64,000 bases of DNA from Pseudomonas viridiflava (GCF_900601905.1 NZ_UWFA01000421.1:51433-115432); one strand, 5' to 3'; shown: positions 16,801 through 28,316, counted from the first letter of the stretch. Numbers and translations are program-made. Notes: generated from the sequence alone by a model not told the origin.

Positions 16801-18185
16801 ATGAGACGTGGGACCGCGACGAGGCGATTGTCGAGGTGGTCCGCGCTCGTCTGGGCGGCTTTGGCCCTCTGCCGCTGCATGAGATTGCCGCGCCGCTGGG
16901 GTTAGCCGCCAGCAGCGTCGCCCAGGCGCTGGCGCGACTGGAAGCCGAAGGCTACGTGTTGCGTGGCCGCTTCAGGCCCGGTGCCAGCGAAGATCAATGG
17001 TGCGAGCGACATTTGCTGGCGCGGATTCATCGCTATACGGTCAAGCGCCTGCGCCGGGAAATCGAGCCGGTGTCGTTGCAGGACTTCATGCGCTTTCTGT
17101 TCGACTGGCAGCATCTATCCACCAGCACGCGCAGCCAGGGTCAGGCCGCGTTGCCGCAAATCATCCACCAACTGGAAGGCTTCAGCGCAGCCGCCGGGGC
17201 GTGGGACAGCGATCTGCTCCCCGCAAGGCTGAAGGATTACTCGCCCAGCTGGCTGGATGACATCTGCCGCTCAGGCAAAGTGGTCTGGACGCGCCTGGCG
17301 GCCAATGGCAAAGCTGGCGCTGCAGCGCTGCGCAGTACGCCGATTGTGTTGCTGCCGCGCAGCCAGTTGAGCTTGTGGAGCGGACTGACCGGGCAAGCCT
17401 CACCCGAGGAGCTGTCACTCAAAGCGCAGAAGGTGCATGCCGCGCTAAGCAGCCACGGCGCGATGTTTTTCGATGAGTTGGTCAGCGACGCGCATCTGTT
17501 GCGTACCGAACTGGAAATCGCCTTGCAAGAGTTGGTCGCGGCCGGTTTGGTCAATGCCGACAGCTTCGCCGGTTTGCGCGCCCTGATCACCCCCGCCAGC
17601 AAACGCTCGGCGGGCACGAGCCGACGCAATCGCGGCGCATTCATTGGCGGCATGGACGATGCCGGGCGTTGGGCGTTGTTAAGGCGTTCGGCGCTGCCCG
17701 TCGAGGCTGCAGGCAAACGCCCTCAAGCGACTGATCCGGCTGTTCTGGAGCATATTGCCATGACCTTGCTGCGCCGTTATGGCGTGGTGTTCTGGCGCCT
17801 GCTGGAGCGCGAGGCGGATTGGTTACCGAGTTGGCGAGAGCTATTGCGCACCTTTCACCGCCTGGAAGCGCGCGGCGAAATACGCGGTGGGCGGTTTGTC
17901 AGCGGCCTGGCAGGAGAGCAATTCGCATTGCCCGAGGCGATCCCGGTGCTGCGCGAGATTCGCAAGCGGCCACTGGACGGCAGCCTGATCAGCCTGAGCG
18001 GCGTCGACCCGTTGAACCTGGTGGGTACGTTGCTGCCGGGTCACAAGGTCCCGGCATTGGTCGGTAATCGTCTGGTTTATCGCGACGGCATCCCCGCCGC
18101 AGCGACCATCGCGGGCAAACCTCAGTATTGGCTGGAGCTGGATCCGCAGGCTATGGCGCAGGTGCGGGATCGGTTGTTGCGCTGA
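13863..18185 (+). CDS. lhr: Lhr-family ATP-dependent DNA helicase
   Basis: A 1440-aa superfamily 2 helicase of the long Lhr class. The N-terminal motor has motif I APTGSGKT (50-57), motif II DEIH (177-180), motif III LSATQ (211-215) and motif VI QRVGRSGHH. Winged-helix and Lhr-specific domains follow, and then the long C-terminal extension found in E. coli Lhr, for which uracil-DNA glycosylase activity has been reported. Length and domain plan fit full-length Lhr rather than the 800-aa ligase-associated form. The ATG at 13863 gives MNLPHIPAPAPDGFHPAV; upstream in-frame codons run through a REPIN and are unlikely to be coding. It stands alone and converges on an MscS-type gene. Confidence 0.92.
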   Translation: MNLPHIPAPAPDGFHPAVSAWFRSTFPAVTPAQAQAWPLIKARRSTLIAAPTGSGKTLTAFLAVLDDLVHQGLAHGGELPEQTLVVYVSPLKALSNDIQINLQNPLAGITTQLERMGLPPLRISTAVRTGDTPQKDRAAMRKTAPHILVTTPESLYVLLGSDSGRRMLVSTRTVIVDEIHAIAASKRGSHLALTLERLQALCSEPLLRIGLSATQKPIELVSRFLVGADPLKRPCAIVDIGHARPRDLGIEVPPVALGPVMANDVWELVYDRLAELAREHRTTLIFVNTRRMAERMARHLSERLSKEAVAAHHGSLAKEQRLDAEQRLKRGDLQVLIATASLELGIDIGDVDLVCQIASPRSISGFLQRVGRSGHHIGGTPKGRLFATSRDDLIECAALLDCVRRGELDILHIPKAPLDVLAQQIVAEVSLQEWHEQALLDMFRQASPYADLDAGHYQALLAMLAEGYSGRQGVRSAYVHRDALTGTLRGRRGSKLTAVTSGGTIPDNADYSVILEPQALNIGTVNEDFAVESIAGDIFQLGNTSYRILRIETGRVRVEDAQGQPPNIPFWMGEAPGRSDELSFAVARLQGQIDELLGAHPGNLQPCIDWLIDTLGLNLASAEQLVDYLARTRSVLSALPSQDTLIMERFFDESGGTQLIIHTPFGSRINRAWGLALRKRFCRTFNFELQAAASEDAIVLSLSTSHSFALDEVWRYLNANSAEHLLIQAVLDAPLFGVRWRWNAGTALALPRYSGGRKVAPQLQRMKSEDLIATVFPDQIACLENIVGEREVPDHPLIEQTLDDCLHEAMDAEGWLTLLRRMERGEVRLIARDLPAPSPLAAEILNARPYAFLDDAPLEERRTQAVLNRRWSDPQTSDDLGALDAQAIVAVGEEAWPQPLNIDEMHEALMSLSCITDAEAGPRPDWLKWLQTLARSGRVTRLQVSADKALWIAIERLTCLQAIYPEAEAHPPLVALPGFDETWDRDEAIVEVVRARLGGFGPLPLHEIAAPLGLAASSVAQALARLEAEGYVLRGRFRPGASEDQWCERHLLARIHRYTVKRLRREIEPVSLQDFMRFLFDWQHLSTSTRSQGQAALPQIIHQLEGFSAAAGAWDSDLLPARLKDYSPSWLDDICRSGKVVWTRLAANGKAGAAALRSTPIVLLPRSQLSLWSGLTGQASPEELSLKAQKVHAALSSHGAMFFDELVSDAHLLRTELEIALQELVAAGLVNADSFAGLRALITPASKRSAGTSRRNRGAFIGGMDDAGRWALLRRSALPVEAAGKRPQATDPAVLEHIAMTLLRRYGVVFWRLLEREADWLPSWRELLRTFHRLEARGEIRGGRFVSGLAGEQFALPEAIPVLREIRKRPLDGSLISLSGVDPLNLVGTLLPGHKVPALVGNRLVYRDGIPAAATIAGKPQYWLELDPQAMAQVRDRLLR

Positions 18186-18206
18186 AGCCGAGGTTTTTAC
18201 CGTCCC

Positions 18207-18284
18207 TGTGGGAGCGGTGCTTGCCCGCGATAAGGTCTCAGTGACTGGCCTGTCTAATCGCGGTGCCCTTATCGCGGGCAAGCG
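18207..18284. repeat. REPIN after lhr, first copy
   Basis: Inverted pair TGGGAGCGGTGCTTGCCCGCGATAAGG (from 18207) and CCTTATCGCGGGCAAGCG (to 18284). The right arm is shortened, so the palindrome is partly eroded. Confidence 0.8.
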
Positions 18285-18296
18285 ACGATCATCGAA

Positions 18297-18390
18297 CCCG
18301 TTGGAGCGAGGCTTGCCCGCGAATCAGCCAACGCGATTTGCCAGACATACCGCATTATCGTTCTTCGCGGGCAAGCACCGCTCCAACGGG
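18297..18390. repeat. REPIN after lhr, second copy
   Basis: Left arm 18297-18323 and right arm 18364-18390 form a nearly perfect 27-base inverted repeat (CCCGTTGGAGCG...CCCGCGAA). It stands in tandem with the previous copy between the convergent lhr and MscS-type genes, where no classical terminator is visible. Confidence 0.88.
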
Positions 18391-18397
18391 TTCTCCG

Positions 18398-20554
18398 TTA
18401 CGACTTCACCGGCGGGCTTTCGGAGCCATCGACGTTCACCACATTGCCTTTGCCCGACGCGGGTTGCGCGTCTCGGTCTACCGACAGTTGCTGCACATGC
18501 CCGGCATTCGGACTCACCACAGTCTGTGGATAAGTTTGCGCGAAGCGAACGTCATCCGATTTATCCACAAGCTTTTTCAATCGCTCGTTGAACGCCCGCC
18601 CGACGCTGTACTGCCCGCCGGAAGACGTACGGAACTGAGCCGTCAGCACCACGCCGTTGAGGTCCATGCGGTCCACGCCGAACACTTCCAGCGGCCCTTG
18701 CAAATTACCCTTGAGCAGAATGTCTTCGGAGATCGACTGGCCGGTTTCGCGAATCAGCGACAAGGCACTGTCGATGTCCGAGTCGTAAGTAAATTGCACC
18801 GAGAAGAACGCGTAGGCGAATTGCCGGGACTGGTTGGTCACCGCCTTGATCTGGCCGAACGGCACCGAGTGCACGAAGCCCTTGCCATCGCGCAGGCGCA
18901 CGGTACGGATGGTCAGGCTTTCCACGGTACCGGAGTGACCGGTGCTGAGCACCACCCAGTCGCCGATGGAAAAGGTGTCCTCAATGATGATGAACAAACC
19001 GGTAATGACGTCCTGCACCAGTTGCTGGGAGCCGAAACCAATGGCCAGGCCAACCACACCGGCACCCGCCAGCAGCGGTGCGACATTGATGCCGAGATTG
19101 GCCATGGTGGTGATGGCACAGATCACCACCAGGATGATTTTGATCGCGTTGCGCAACAGCGGCAGAATCGTTTTGATCCGCGTGCTTGGTTGGCGCGACG
19201 AGCGATGATGCACGGGCGGTTTCAGGGCTTCCTGAATCGCCGTATCGAGCACCACCCACAACAGCCAGGTGACCAGAAAAATCAGGCCAATGCTGCTCAG
19301 CGACTCACTGATCACCCGGCCCAGGGTATTGCGCTGGGCAAACTCGAACATCGAGAAACCCCAGATCCGGCCAAGGATTTCGATGAACGACACCGCCAGG
19401 ATAATCCGCATCACCGCATGCGCCAGGCTCAGCAGCCGCGCCCGATAGACATGCACGCCGCGCGCACGGCTTTCAGCCGGTTTGAAGAGGTGCTGGAAGA
19501 CCGTGCTCAGGAACACCGTGGCGATCAGCAACACCGTGGTGAACAGCGCACAGCGCAGGGCTTTCTGGCTATCTTCGCCAGCGCCGATCAGGCTCACGGC
19601 CGACACCAGAATCATCAGCAGAATCGGCAGGTGCCAGAGGTTGGAGAATATCTTCAGGGACTGTTGCAGCGCAGGCTGCGCCAGCCGGCTGCTCAGTGAG
19701 CGATTGCGAATCAGGTGCGCAATCGGGCGGCGCACTTTGATGATCAGGATGCAGAACACCACCGAGGCGAACAACCCGGTGAATACCGCCACGCTGGTGG
19801 TGACGTTATTGCCGATCTGTCGGGCGATTTGCGGACTGGTCAGGGCATCGCTCAGGGCCGCCAGGAAGCCGATGACAAACAACGGCTTCGGGGCATAACG
19901 ACGGATCATGCGCACCGCCGCGCGCTTGTGCCCGGAGTTGAACATCACGATCACACACAGCAACACCGAGGTCGACACAATGCCGCTGCTGGTCGCGTAG
20001 GCAAAGCACAAACCCAGCGCACGCCCTACCGAGGTATCCATGAAGTGGCTGACATACAGGGTCAGCGGCAGACTGACGATCGCCGGCAAAGCGTATGGCA
20101 GCACATAACCGATCAGCGCCTGACTGCGCTCGCGAACCATCAGGAACGGACGACGATTGAGACGGACCGCGATGTAGCTACCCAGAATGGTCAGGACGGC
20201 AAAGGTGCCAATCCACGCCATGGATAGCATGACGAAGTCGCCCAGCGAGCCCCACTGGGTTTCCGGCGCGGGCTTGCTGACCAGTTTATCCAGCTCGTTG
20301 GCAGCCCGATCCGCACGCAAGCGCCAGCTGTTGAGCCAGTTGCCATCCAGATCGAGCTTGTCCTGCACGTCATCAATGCTCGAACTGATCGCGCCCAGCA
20401 ACCCGCCTTGAAGCAGAATTTCCGGCGCGGCCGGTTCTGCGGGCGCTGCGGCTGCGGCAGGAGCTGCGGCGGCCAGCACTTCAGCGGCCTGGAGATTGAC
20501 ATTGCCCACACCCAGCAACAGGCAGAGCAGGAAGATGGATTTGAAGTTTGGCAA
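18398..20554 (-). CDS. MscS-family mechanosensitive channel (YbiO-like, large form)
   Basis: A 718-aa inner-membrane protein with a signal peptide (to about LQAAE), an Ala/Pro-rich linker and about ten hydrophobic segments. The MscS pore and beta domain (LLAGAGVVGLAIGFGSQQLV then GLFIIIEDTFSIGDWV) lies around residues 490-560. Such channels open on membrane tension and release solutes at osmotic downshock. Only a TTG start is available at the conserved N-terminus, preceded by AGGAA at a suitable distance; no ATG in frame would keep the signal peptide. It converges with lhr. Confidence 0.88.
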   Translation of the reverse strand: MPNFKSIFLLCLLLGVGNVNLQAAEVLAAAAPAAAAAPAEPAAPEILLQGGLLGAISSSIDDVQDKLDLDGNWLNSWRLRADRAANELDKLVSKPAPETQWGSLGDFVMLSMAWIGTFAVLTILGSYIAVRLNRRPFLMVRERSQALIGYVLPYALPAIVSLPLTLYVSHFMDTSVGRALGLCFAYATSSGIVSTSVLLCVIVMFNSGHKRAAVRMIRRYAPKPLFVIGFLAALSDALTSPQIARQIGNNVTTSVAVFTGLFASVVFCILIIKVRRPIAHLIRNRSLSSRLAQPALQQSLKIFSNLWHLPILLMILVSAVSLIGAGEDSQKALRCALFTTVLLIATVFLSTVFQHLFKPAESRARGVHVYRARLLSLAHAVMRIILAVSFIEILGRIWGFSMFEFAQRNTLGRVISESLSSIGLIFLVTWLLWVVLDTAIQEALKPPVHHRSSRQPSTRIKTILPLLRNAIKIILVVICAITTMANLGINVAPLLAGAGVVGLAIGFGSQQLVQDVITGLFIIIEDTFSIGDWVVLSTGHSGTVESLTIRTVRLRDGKGFVHSVPFGQIKAVTNQSRQFAYAFFSVQFTYDSDIDSALSLIRETGQSISEDILLKGNLQGPLEVFGVDRMDLNGVVLTAQFRTSSGGQYSVGRAFNERLKKLVDKSDDVRFAQTYPQTVVSPNAGHVQQLSVDRDAQPASGKGNVVNVDGSESPPVKS

Positions 20555-20763
20555 AACGCGGGATTCCTCACGGTCAAGCGGTACGGGCCATCAACAGCAC
20601 TAGGAACTGATCAAAATCTGCGGCACAAGTTCGGTTCTGGCCCGCTATTACCTGAGCTTACCGCTGGCGAATCGGCACCGAACCTTTGCCCTGAACACTG
20701 CGTCAGAGCTCACAAGACGGTCAGCGCCGCCCGTATTTCGTCGGCTGCAAGAGGCATATTTCG

Positions 20764-23112
20764 ATGCTCATTCACCCTCAAGCGCACTATCGCCCTTACG
20801 CCGATGCCTCTGGCGGATGGGGCTCAGCCAGGTCCGTGATGAATATCCTGTGGCGCGAGCAGGCTTTGCTCAAAGCGCCACGCGCCCTGACCCGGCAAAA
20901 CAAGCCCGGTGGTTTTGCCTGCGTCAGTTGCGCATGGGCCAAGCCCGGCAAGCCGCACTCGCTGGAATTCTGCGAGAACGGCGCCAAGGCCACGGCCTGG
21001 GAATTGACCTCACTCAAGACCAGCCCCGAGTTCTTCGCCCGACATTCAGTCACAGAGCTGTTGCAGTGGCGTGACTACGATCTGGAACAACATGGTCGGT
21101 TGACTCATCCCCTGCGCTACAACCCGCAAACCGACCACTACGTGGAAACCACCTGGGAGCAGGCCTATCAGGAAATCGGCGGCCAACTGCGTGCGCTGGA
21201 ACCCGACAGCGTCGCGTTTTACGCCTCGGGACGTGCGTCGCTGGAAACCTCGTTCATCTATCAGCTGTTTGCCCGCGCCTACGGGACCAACAACTTGCCT
21301 GACAGCTCAAACATGTGCCACGAAAGTACCTCGATCGGTTTGCAGGAGAGCATCGGTGTGCCCGTCGGCACGGTGACCCTTGAAGACTTCAAGCACACCG
21401 ACTGCATCTTTTTTTTCGGACAGAACGTGGGCAGCAACAGCCCGCGCATGCTGCATGACCTGCAGGATGCGCGGGGCCGCGACGTGCCGATCATCACCTT
21501 TAACCCCATCCGCGAGCGCGGGCTGGAACGCTTCGTCAATCCGCAATCGCCCACGCAAATGCTCGGCCCGGACTCGACGATTATCAGCACGCAATATCAT
21601 CAGGTGGCCATCGGCGGTGACATCGCGGCAGTGATGGGTATCGCCAAGGCGCTGTTCGAGATGGACAAGACGGCCCTGATCAAGGGCGAACCTTCGGTGA
21701 TCGATCAGCAGTTCATTGCCCAGCACACCGAGGGCTTTGGCGAGTTTGCCGCGATGGTCCGCGACTCCGACTGGGCGGCGCTGGAAATGCGGTCAGGCCT
21801 GCATCGCGGTGCCATGGAAGCTGCCGCCACGGTGTACGCCCGCAGTGAACGCGCGATGATCATCTACGGCATGGGCATCACCCAACATCGCAAAGGTGTG
21901 GATGCGGTGCAGATGCTGGTCAACCTGTTGCTGTTGCGCGGCAATATCGGCAAGCCTGGCGCCGGAATCTGCCCGGTTCGGGGTCACTCCAACGTACAGG
22001 GGCAGCGCACCGTCGGCATCAGCGAGGATCCCGGCAAAGTGCCTGTGGATAACATCGAGTCGCTGTTTGGTTTTCGAGTGCCGACCAGGAAGGGCCGCGC
22101 CACCGTGGAAACCTGCGAAGGCATCGTCGACGGCAGCGTGCGCGGCTTCATCGGCCTGGGCGGCAATTTTCTGCGGGCAATCCCCGACACGTCGCGCATG
22201 GAACCGGCCTGGAAAAACCTGCAGCTCAGCGTGCAGATTGCCACCAAGCTCAATCGCACCCATCTTGTCACGGCAAAAAACAGCTGGTTGCTGCCCTGCC
22301 TGGGCAGGATCGAAATCGATCGGCAGAACGGCGTTGAACAAAGTTACAGCACCGAGGACAGCACCGGCTGCATCCACGGCTGGAAAGGCAACGCTGAACC
22401 GGTCAGCCAGCATGTGCGGGCCGAAACCACTATCGTGGCGAATCTGGCCAAGGCTACGCTGTCCGGCAGCGAACGCATCGACTGGGACACCTGGCGCACC
22501 GACTATTCGAAGATTCGCGAAGCCATCAGCGAGGTCTACCCGGAAATCTTCCACGACATGGAAACCCGCATGTGGGAACCGGGCGGCTTTCACAAGCCCA
22601 TAGCCGCTGCACAGCGTGAGTGGAAAACCGAAAGCCGGCGCGCGCAATTCATCAGCCCTGCCCTGTTGGCCGAAGACGGCAATGTCGAACAGAGCCAGGA
22701 ACGTCGGGATGTGTTGCAACTGATGACGCTGCGCAGTAACGACCAGTTCAACACTACGATCTACGGCTATGACGATCGCTTCCGCGGCGTCAGCGGCACA
22801 CGGACGGTGATCTTCATGAACCGTAACGACATCATCCGCTTGGGCTATGCCGCCGGAGACTGGGTGACGCTGACCACCGCCGTGGAGCCCGAAATCATCC
22901 GTCAGGTCGGCCCCATGCAAATCATCGCCTACGACATCCCACAAGGCTGCAGCGCCGCGTACTACCCGGAATGCAACCCGCTGGTGCCCCTTTGGCATCA
23001 CGCCGAGCGCAGCAAAGTACCGGCCGCCAAGTCCGTGCCGATTGTCCTGAGCCCGGCGGTGGCACCGGCCAATTCCAATGATGTGGTGCCGCAGGGGGAT
23101 CAGGTGAATTGA
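20764..23112 (+). CDS. FdhF/YdeP-type molybdopterin oxidoreductase
   Basis: A 782-aa member of the molybdopterin-dependent formate dehydrogenase superfamily, closest in layout to YdeP. The N-terminus carries only Cys53 and Cys56 (ACVSCAW) with a further Cys70, not the regular four-cysteine iron-sulfur motif. The Mo-ligand position is probably Cys185 in SNMCHES. The C-terminal molybdopterin dinucleotide-binding domain (FNTTIYGYDDRFRGV... and SAAYYPECNPLVPL) is complete. YdeP contributes to acid resistance in E. coli; the substrate is unknown. GAGG precedes the chosen ATG. It appears monocistronic; no accessory formate dehydrogenase genes are adjacent. Confidence 0.86.
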   Translation: MLIHPQAHYRPYADASGGWGSARSVMNILWREQALLKAPRALTRQNKPGGFACVSCAWAKPGKPHSLEFCENGAKATAWELTSLKTSPEFFARHSVTELLQWRDYDLEQHGRLTHPLRYNPQTDHYVETTWEQAYQEIGGQLRALEPDSVAFYASGRASLETSFIYQLFARAYGTNNLPDSSNMCHESTSIGLQESIGVPVGTVTLEDFKHTDCIFFFGQNVGSNSPRMLHDLQDARGRDVPIITFNPIRERGLERFVNPQSPTQMLGPDSTIISTQYHQVAIGGDIAAVMGIAKALFEMDKTALIKGEPSVIDQQFIAQHTEGFGEFAAMVRDSDWAALEMRSGLHRGAMEAAATVYARSERAMIIYGMGITQHRKGVDAVQMLVNLLLLRGNIGKPGAGICPVRGHSNVQGQRTVGISEDPGKVPVDNIESLFGFRVPTRKGRATVETCEGIVDGSVRGFIGLGGNFLRAIPDTSRMEPAWKNLQLSVQIATKLNRTHLVTAKNSWLLPCLGRIEIDRQNGVEQSYSTEDSTGCIHGWKGNAEPVSQHVRAETTIVANLAKATLSGSERIDWDTWRTDYSKIREAISEVYPEIFHDMETRMWEPGGFHKPIAAAQREWKTESRRAQFISPALLAEDGNVEQSQERRDVLQLMTLRSNDQFNTTIYGYDDRFRGVSGTRTVIFMNRNDIIRLGYAAGDWVTLTTAVEPEIIRQVGPMQIIAYDIPQGCSAAYYPECNPLVPLWHHAERSKVPAAKSVPIVLSPAVAPANSNDVVPQGDQVN

Positions 23113-23130
23113 TGCCACCACGAAGCCCCC

Positions 23131-23220
23131 GTAGGAGCAGCTATAGCCGCGAAAGCCGCGAAAGCCTCATAGATATCGGCCTATGCGCTGCCGCTCGCGG
23201 CTAAAGACAGTTACTCCTAC
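23131..23220. repeat. REPIN, GTAGGAGCAGCTATAGCCGCGA class
   Basis: Left arm at 23131-23152 and an imperfect inverted right arm at 23195-23220 (TCGCGGCTAAAGACAGTTACTCCTAC). It is a third REP sequence class, lying between the convergent YdeP-type and ssb genes. Confidence 0.8.
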
Positions 23221-23251
23221 AGCGGGCACGCGCTCCGGATATGGACCCAAC

Positions 23252-23286
23252 AAAAAGCCCGCAACGTGTGAACGCTGCGGGCTTTC
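23252..23286 (-). terminator. Intrinsic terminator of ssb
   Basis: On the minus strand AAAGCCCGCAGCGTT...GTTGCGGGCTTTTT forms a strong GC stem followed by a T-run, about 27 bases after the ssb stop. Confidence 0.85.
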
Positions 23287-23312
23287 TCATTCAGCCGGTT
23301 GGAGCGAGTCGG

Positions 23313-23861
23313 CTAGAACGGGATATCGTCATCAAAGCTGTCGAAATCCGCTGCCGGTTGTGGCGCCTGCTGTTGCGGGGCCGGGCGGGATTCGCGTTGT
23401 GGCTGACCTTGCGGCTGGCCCTGTGGAGCCGACTGCTGAGGGCGCGACTGCTGCGGACGTGGTGCGGAGTTTTGATAACCGCCGCCACCTTGACCTTGTG
23501 GAGCGCCGTCGTTTTGTGGACGGCCGCCCAGCAGCTGCATGGTGCCCTGCATGTCGACGACGATTTCAGTCGTGTAACGCTTGATACCGTCTTTTTCCCA
23601 CTCGCGGGTCTGCAGCTTGCCTTCGATGTAGACCTGGGAACCCTTGCGCAGGTATTCGCCAGCGATCTCAGCGACTTTGCCGAACATCGAAACACGGTGC
23701 CATTCAGTCTTTTCGACTTTCTGACCGGTCTGTTTGTCGGTCCACTGTTCGCTGGTCGCCAGACTCAGGTTGGTCACGGCGTTACCGTTAGGCAAGTAGC
23801 GAACTTCGGGATCCTGGCCGCATGTACCGACCAATATGACTTTGTTAACCCCACGGGCCAT
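23313..23861 (-). CDS. ssb: Single-stranded DNA-binding protein
   Basis: SSB (182 aa) coats single-stranded DNA during replication, repair and recombination. The OB fold covers residues 1-112 (MARGVNKVILVG... to IVVDMQGTMQLLGG). A Gln/Pro/Gly-rich flexible linker fills about 115-171, and the acidic tip DFDSFDDDIPF recruits partner proteins. The gene starts nine bases after the MFS transporter stop, so the two are probably co-transcribed. No LexA box is obvious directly upstream. Confidence 0.97.
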   Translation of the reverse strand: MARGVNKVILVGTCGQDPEVRYLPNGNAVTNLSLATSEQWTDKQTGQKVEKTEWHRVSMFGKVAEIAGEYLRKGSQVYIEGKLQTREWEKDGIKRYTTEIVVDMQGTMQLLGGRPQNDGAPQGQGGGGYQNSAPRPQQSRPQQSAPQGQPQGQPQRESRPAPQQQAPQPAADFDSFDDDIPF

Positions 23862-23870
23862 AACGCTCTC

Positions 23871-25265
23871 CTAGGATTCGCACGTTTCTGTCGCTGGATT
23901 GACCATTCGTTCCAGAGACGCGCGATCCAATAGTTCTGTGTCTAATTTGATGTATATGGCCGCCTCTTCGGCAACCACTACTGCATCCGTTACGCCTTTC
24001 ACGGCCTTCAGTCTTTCAGCCAGCCCTGCATCACGCTGCGCTTCTGGCGACAACGGCAGACGAAGGCTCGTCACATAAGGCGGCTCACGCATGGTCACTG
24101 CAACGGCCAGCCAGATTGCAGCCAGCGCCGCGCCTCCGAGGAAGACCACGTCAAGGCCACCATGCTGGAACAACCAGCCGCCGAGTATCCCACCTGCGGC
24201 CGAACCAAGGAACTGGCTAGTGGAATAAACCCCCATCGCCGTACCTTTTCCGCCCGCCGGTGACACTTTGCTGATCAGCGACGGCAAGGACGCTTCGAGC
24301 AGGTTGAACGCGATGAAGAATACCACTGTACCTATCACCAGCGCTCGCAACGTATCGCCGTACGCCCAGAAGAATAGCTCAGTGAGCATCAGCACGCCGA
24401 CAGCGCCGATCAGCACGCGCTTCATCTGACGCTTTTTCTCACCATAAATGATGAAGGGAATCATTGCGAAAAATGAGATCAGCAGCGCGGTCAGGTACAC
24501 CCACCAGTGCTGTTCCTTGGGCAAACCGGCTTTTTCCACCAGCGCCAGCGGCAGCGCCACGAAGCTTGACATGAGCATCGCGTGCAACACGAAGATACCC
24601 AAATCCAGACGCAACAGATCTGGATGTCGCAAGGTAGGCCCCAGCGCCTGACGTGCAACACCGGATTCACGATGCTGCAAGGTGCCTGTCTTGTGCGGCA
24701 CCACCAACGCCACGATCAGAATGCCGATCAGGGCCATCCCTCCGGTCGCGAGAAACAACCCCGACAAGCCAAACGCGCTGGTCAGCAATGGGCCGACAAC
24801 CATGGCAATGGCGAAGGACAGGCCGATGGTCATGCCGATCATGGCCATGGCTTTGGTACGGTGCTGTTCGCGGGTCAGGTCGGACAGTAAAGCCATGACC
24901 GCGGCCGAGATCGCGCCGGCACCTTGAAGGATGCGCCCGGCAATAATCCCCCAGATGGAGTCGGCGTTTGCGGCCAGCACACTGCCCAGGGCAAAGATGA
25001 TCAGGCCGAAATAGATGACAGGACGCCGACCGATGCGGTCGGAGAGGATCCCGAAAGGAATCTGCAGCACTGCCTGGGTCAGGCCATAAGCGCCAATCGC
25101 CAGCCCGATCAATGCCGGGCTCGCCCCCGCCAGGTCCATGCCGTAGGTCGCCAGCACGGGCAGAACCATGAACATGCCGAGCATGCGGAACGCGAAAACC
25201 AACGCCAGACCGCCTGCCGCGCGTGTCTCGCCGCTGCTCATTCGTTCGCTGTGGGGATCGTGCAT
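23871..25265 (-). CDS. MFS transporter with C-terminal YAM-like domain (YajR type)
   Basis: A 464-aa major facilitator with 12 predicted helices. The loop 2-3 motif is GILSDRIGRRPVI, and conserved GRILQGAGA and GVYSTSQFLGSAAGG motifs are present. Residues from about 395 to the end form a soluble ferredoxin-like segment (SPEAQRDAGLAERLKAVKGV...) resembling the YAM domain of YajR. The substrate is unknown. It reads into ssb with a nine-base gap and is divergent from uvrA, an arrangement conserved in Pseudomonas. Confidence 0.87.
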   Translation of the reverse strand: MHDPHSERMSSGETRAAGGLALVFAFRMLGMFMVLPVLATYGMDLAGASPALIGLAIGAYGLTQAVLQIPFGILSDRIGRRPVIYFGLIIFALGSVLAANADSIWGIIAGRILQGAGAISAAVMALLSDLTREQHRTKAMAMIGMTIGLSFAIAMVVGPLLTSAFGLSGLFLATGGMALIGILIVALVVPHKTGTLQHRESGVARQALGPTLRHPDLLRLDLGIFVLHAMLMSSFVALPLALVEKAGLPKEQHWWVYLTALLISFFAMIPFIIYGEKKRQMKRVLIGAVGVLMLTELFFWAYGDTLRALVIGTVVFFIAFNLLEASLPSLISKVSPAGGKGTAMGVYSTSQFLGSAAGGILGGWLFQHGGLDVVFLGGAALAAIWLAVAVTMREPPYVTSLRLPLSPEAQRDAGLAERLKAVKGVTDAVVVAEEAAIYIKLDTELLDRASLERMVNPATETCES

Positions 25266-25311
25266 GGAAAAACCTCATGTGAACCGGCGGCGATTCTACC
25301 AGTCCCATCGA

Positions 25312-25339
25312 TTGACAGGGTATATCGCGACGCTATGAC
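25312..25339 (+). promoter_or_regulatory. Possible uvrA promoter
   Basis: TTGACA (25312-25317), a 16-base spacer and TATGAC (25334-25339) lie about 120 bases before uvrA. A second -10-like TATACT lies nearer the gene but lacks a matching -35. No CTGT-N8-ACAG LexA site was seen in this gap. Confidence 0.4.
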
Positions 25340-25454
25340 GCGCCTGGATGACAGAGTCTTCATGTAAGCCTGTGTGACACATTTGATAGTGTGCATCCAT
25401 CCAGTATTTCACCGTATACTCCTACGTTTGCGACGCCCGCCGAGCGAGGCCACT

Positions 25455-28289
<2,835 letters not shown>

Positions 28290-28316
28290 TTTCCCCCTGG
28301 TAAATTGCGCCACCCC

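Noticed and set aside
25266..25454. LexA (SOS) box for uvrA
   Set aside because: No CTGT-N8-ACAG or close variant was found in the gap on either strand.
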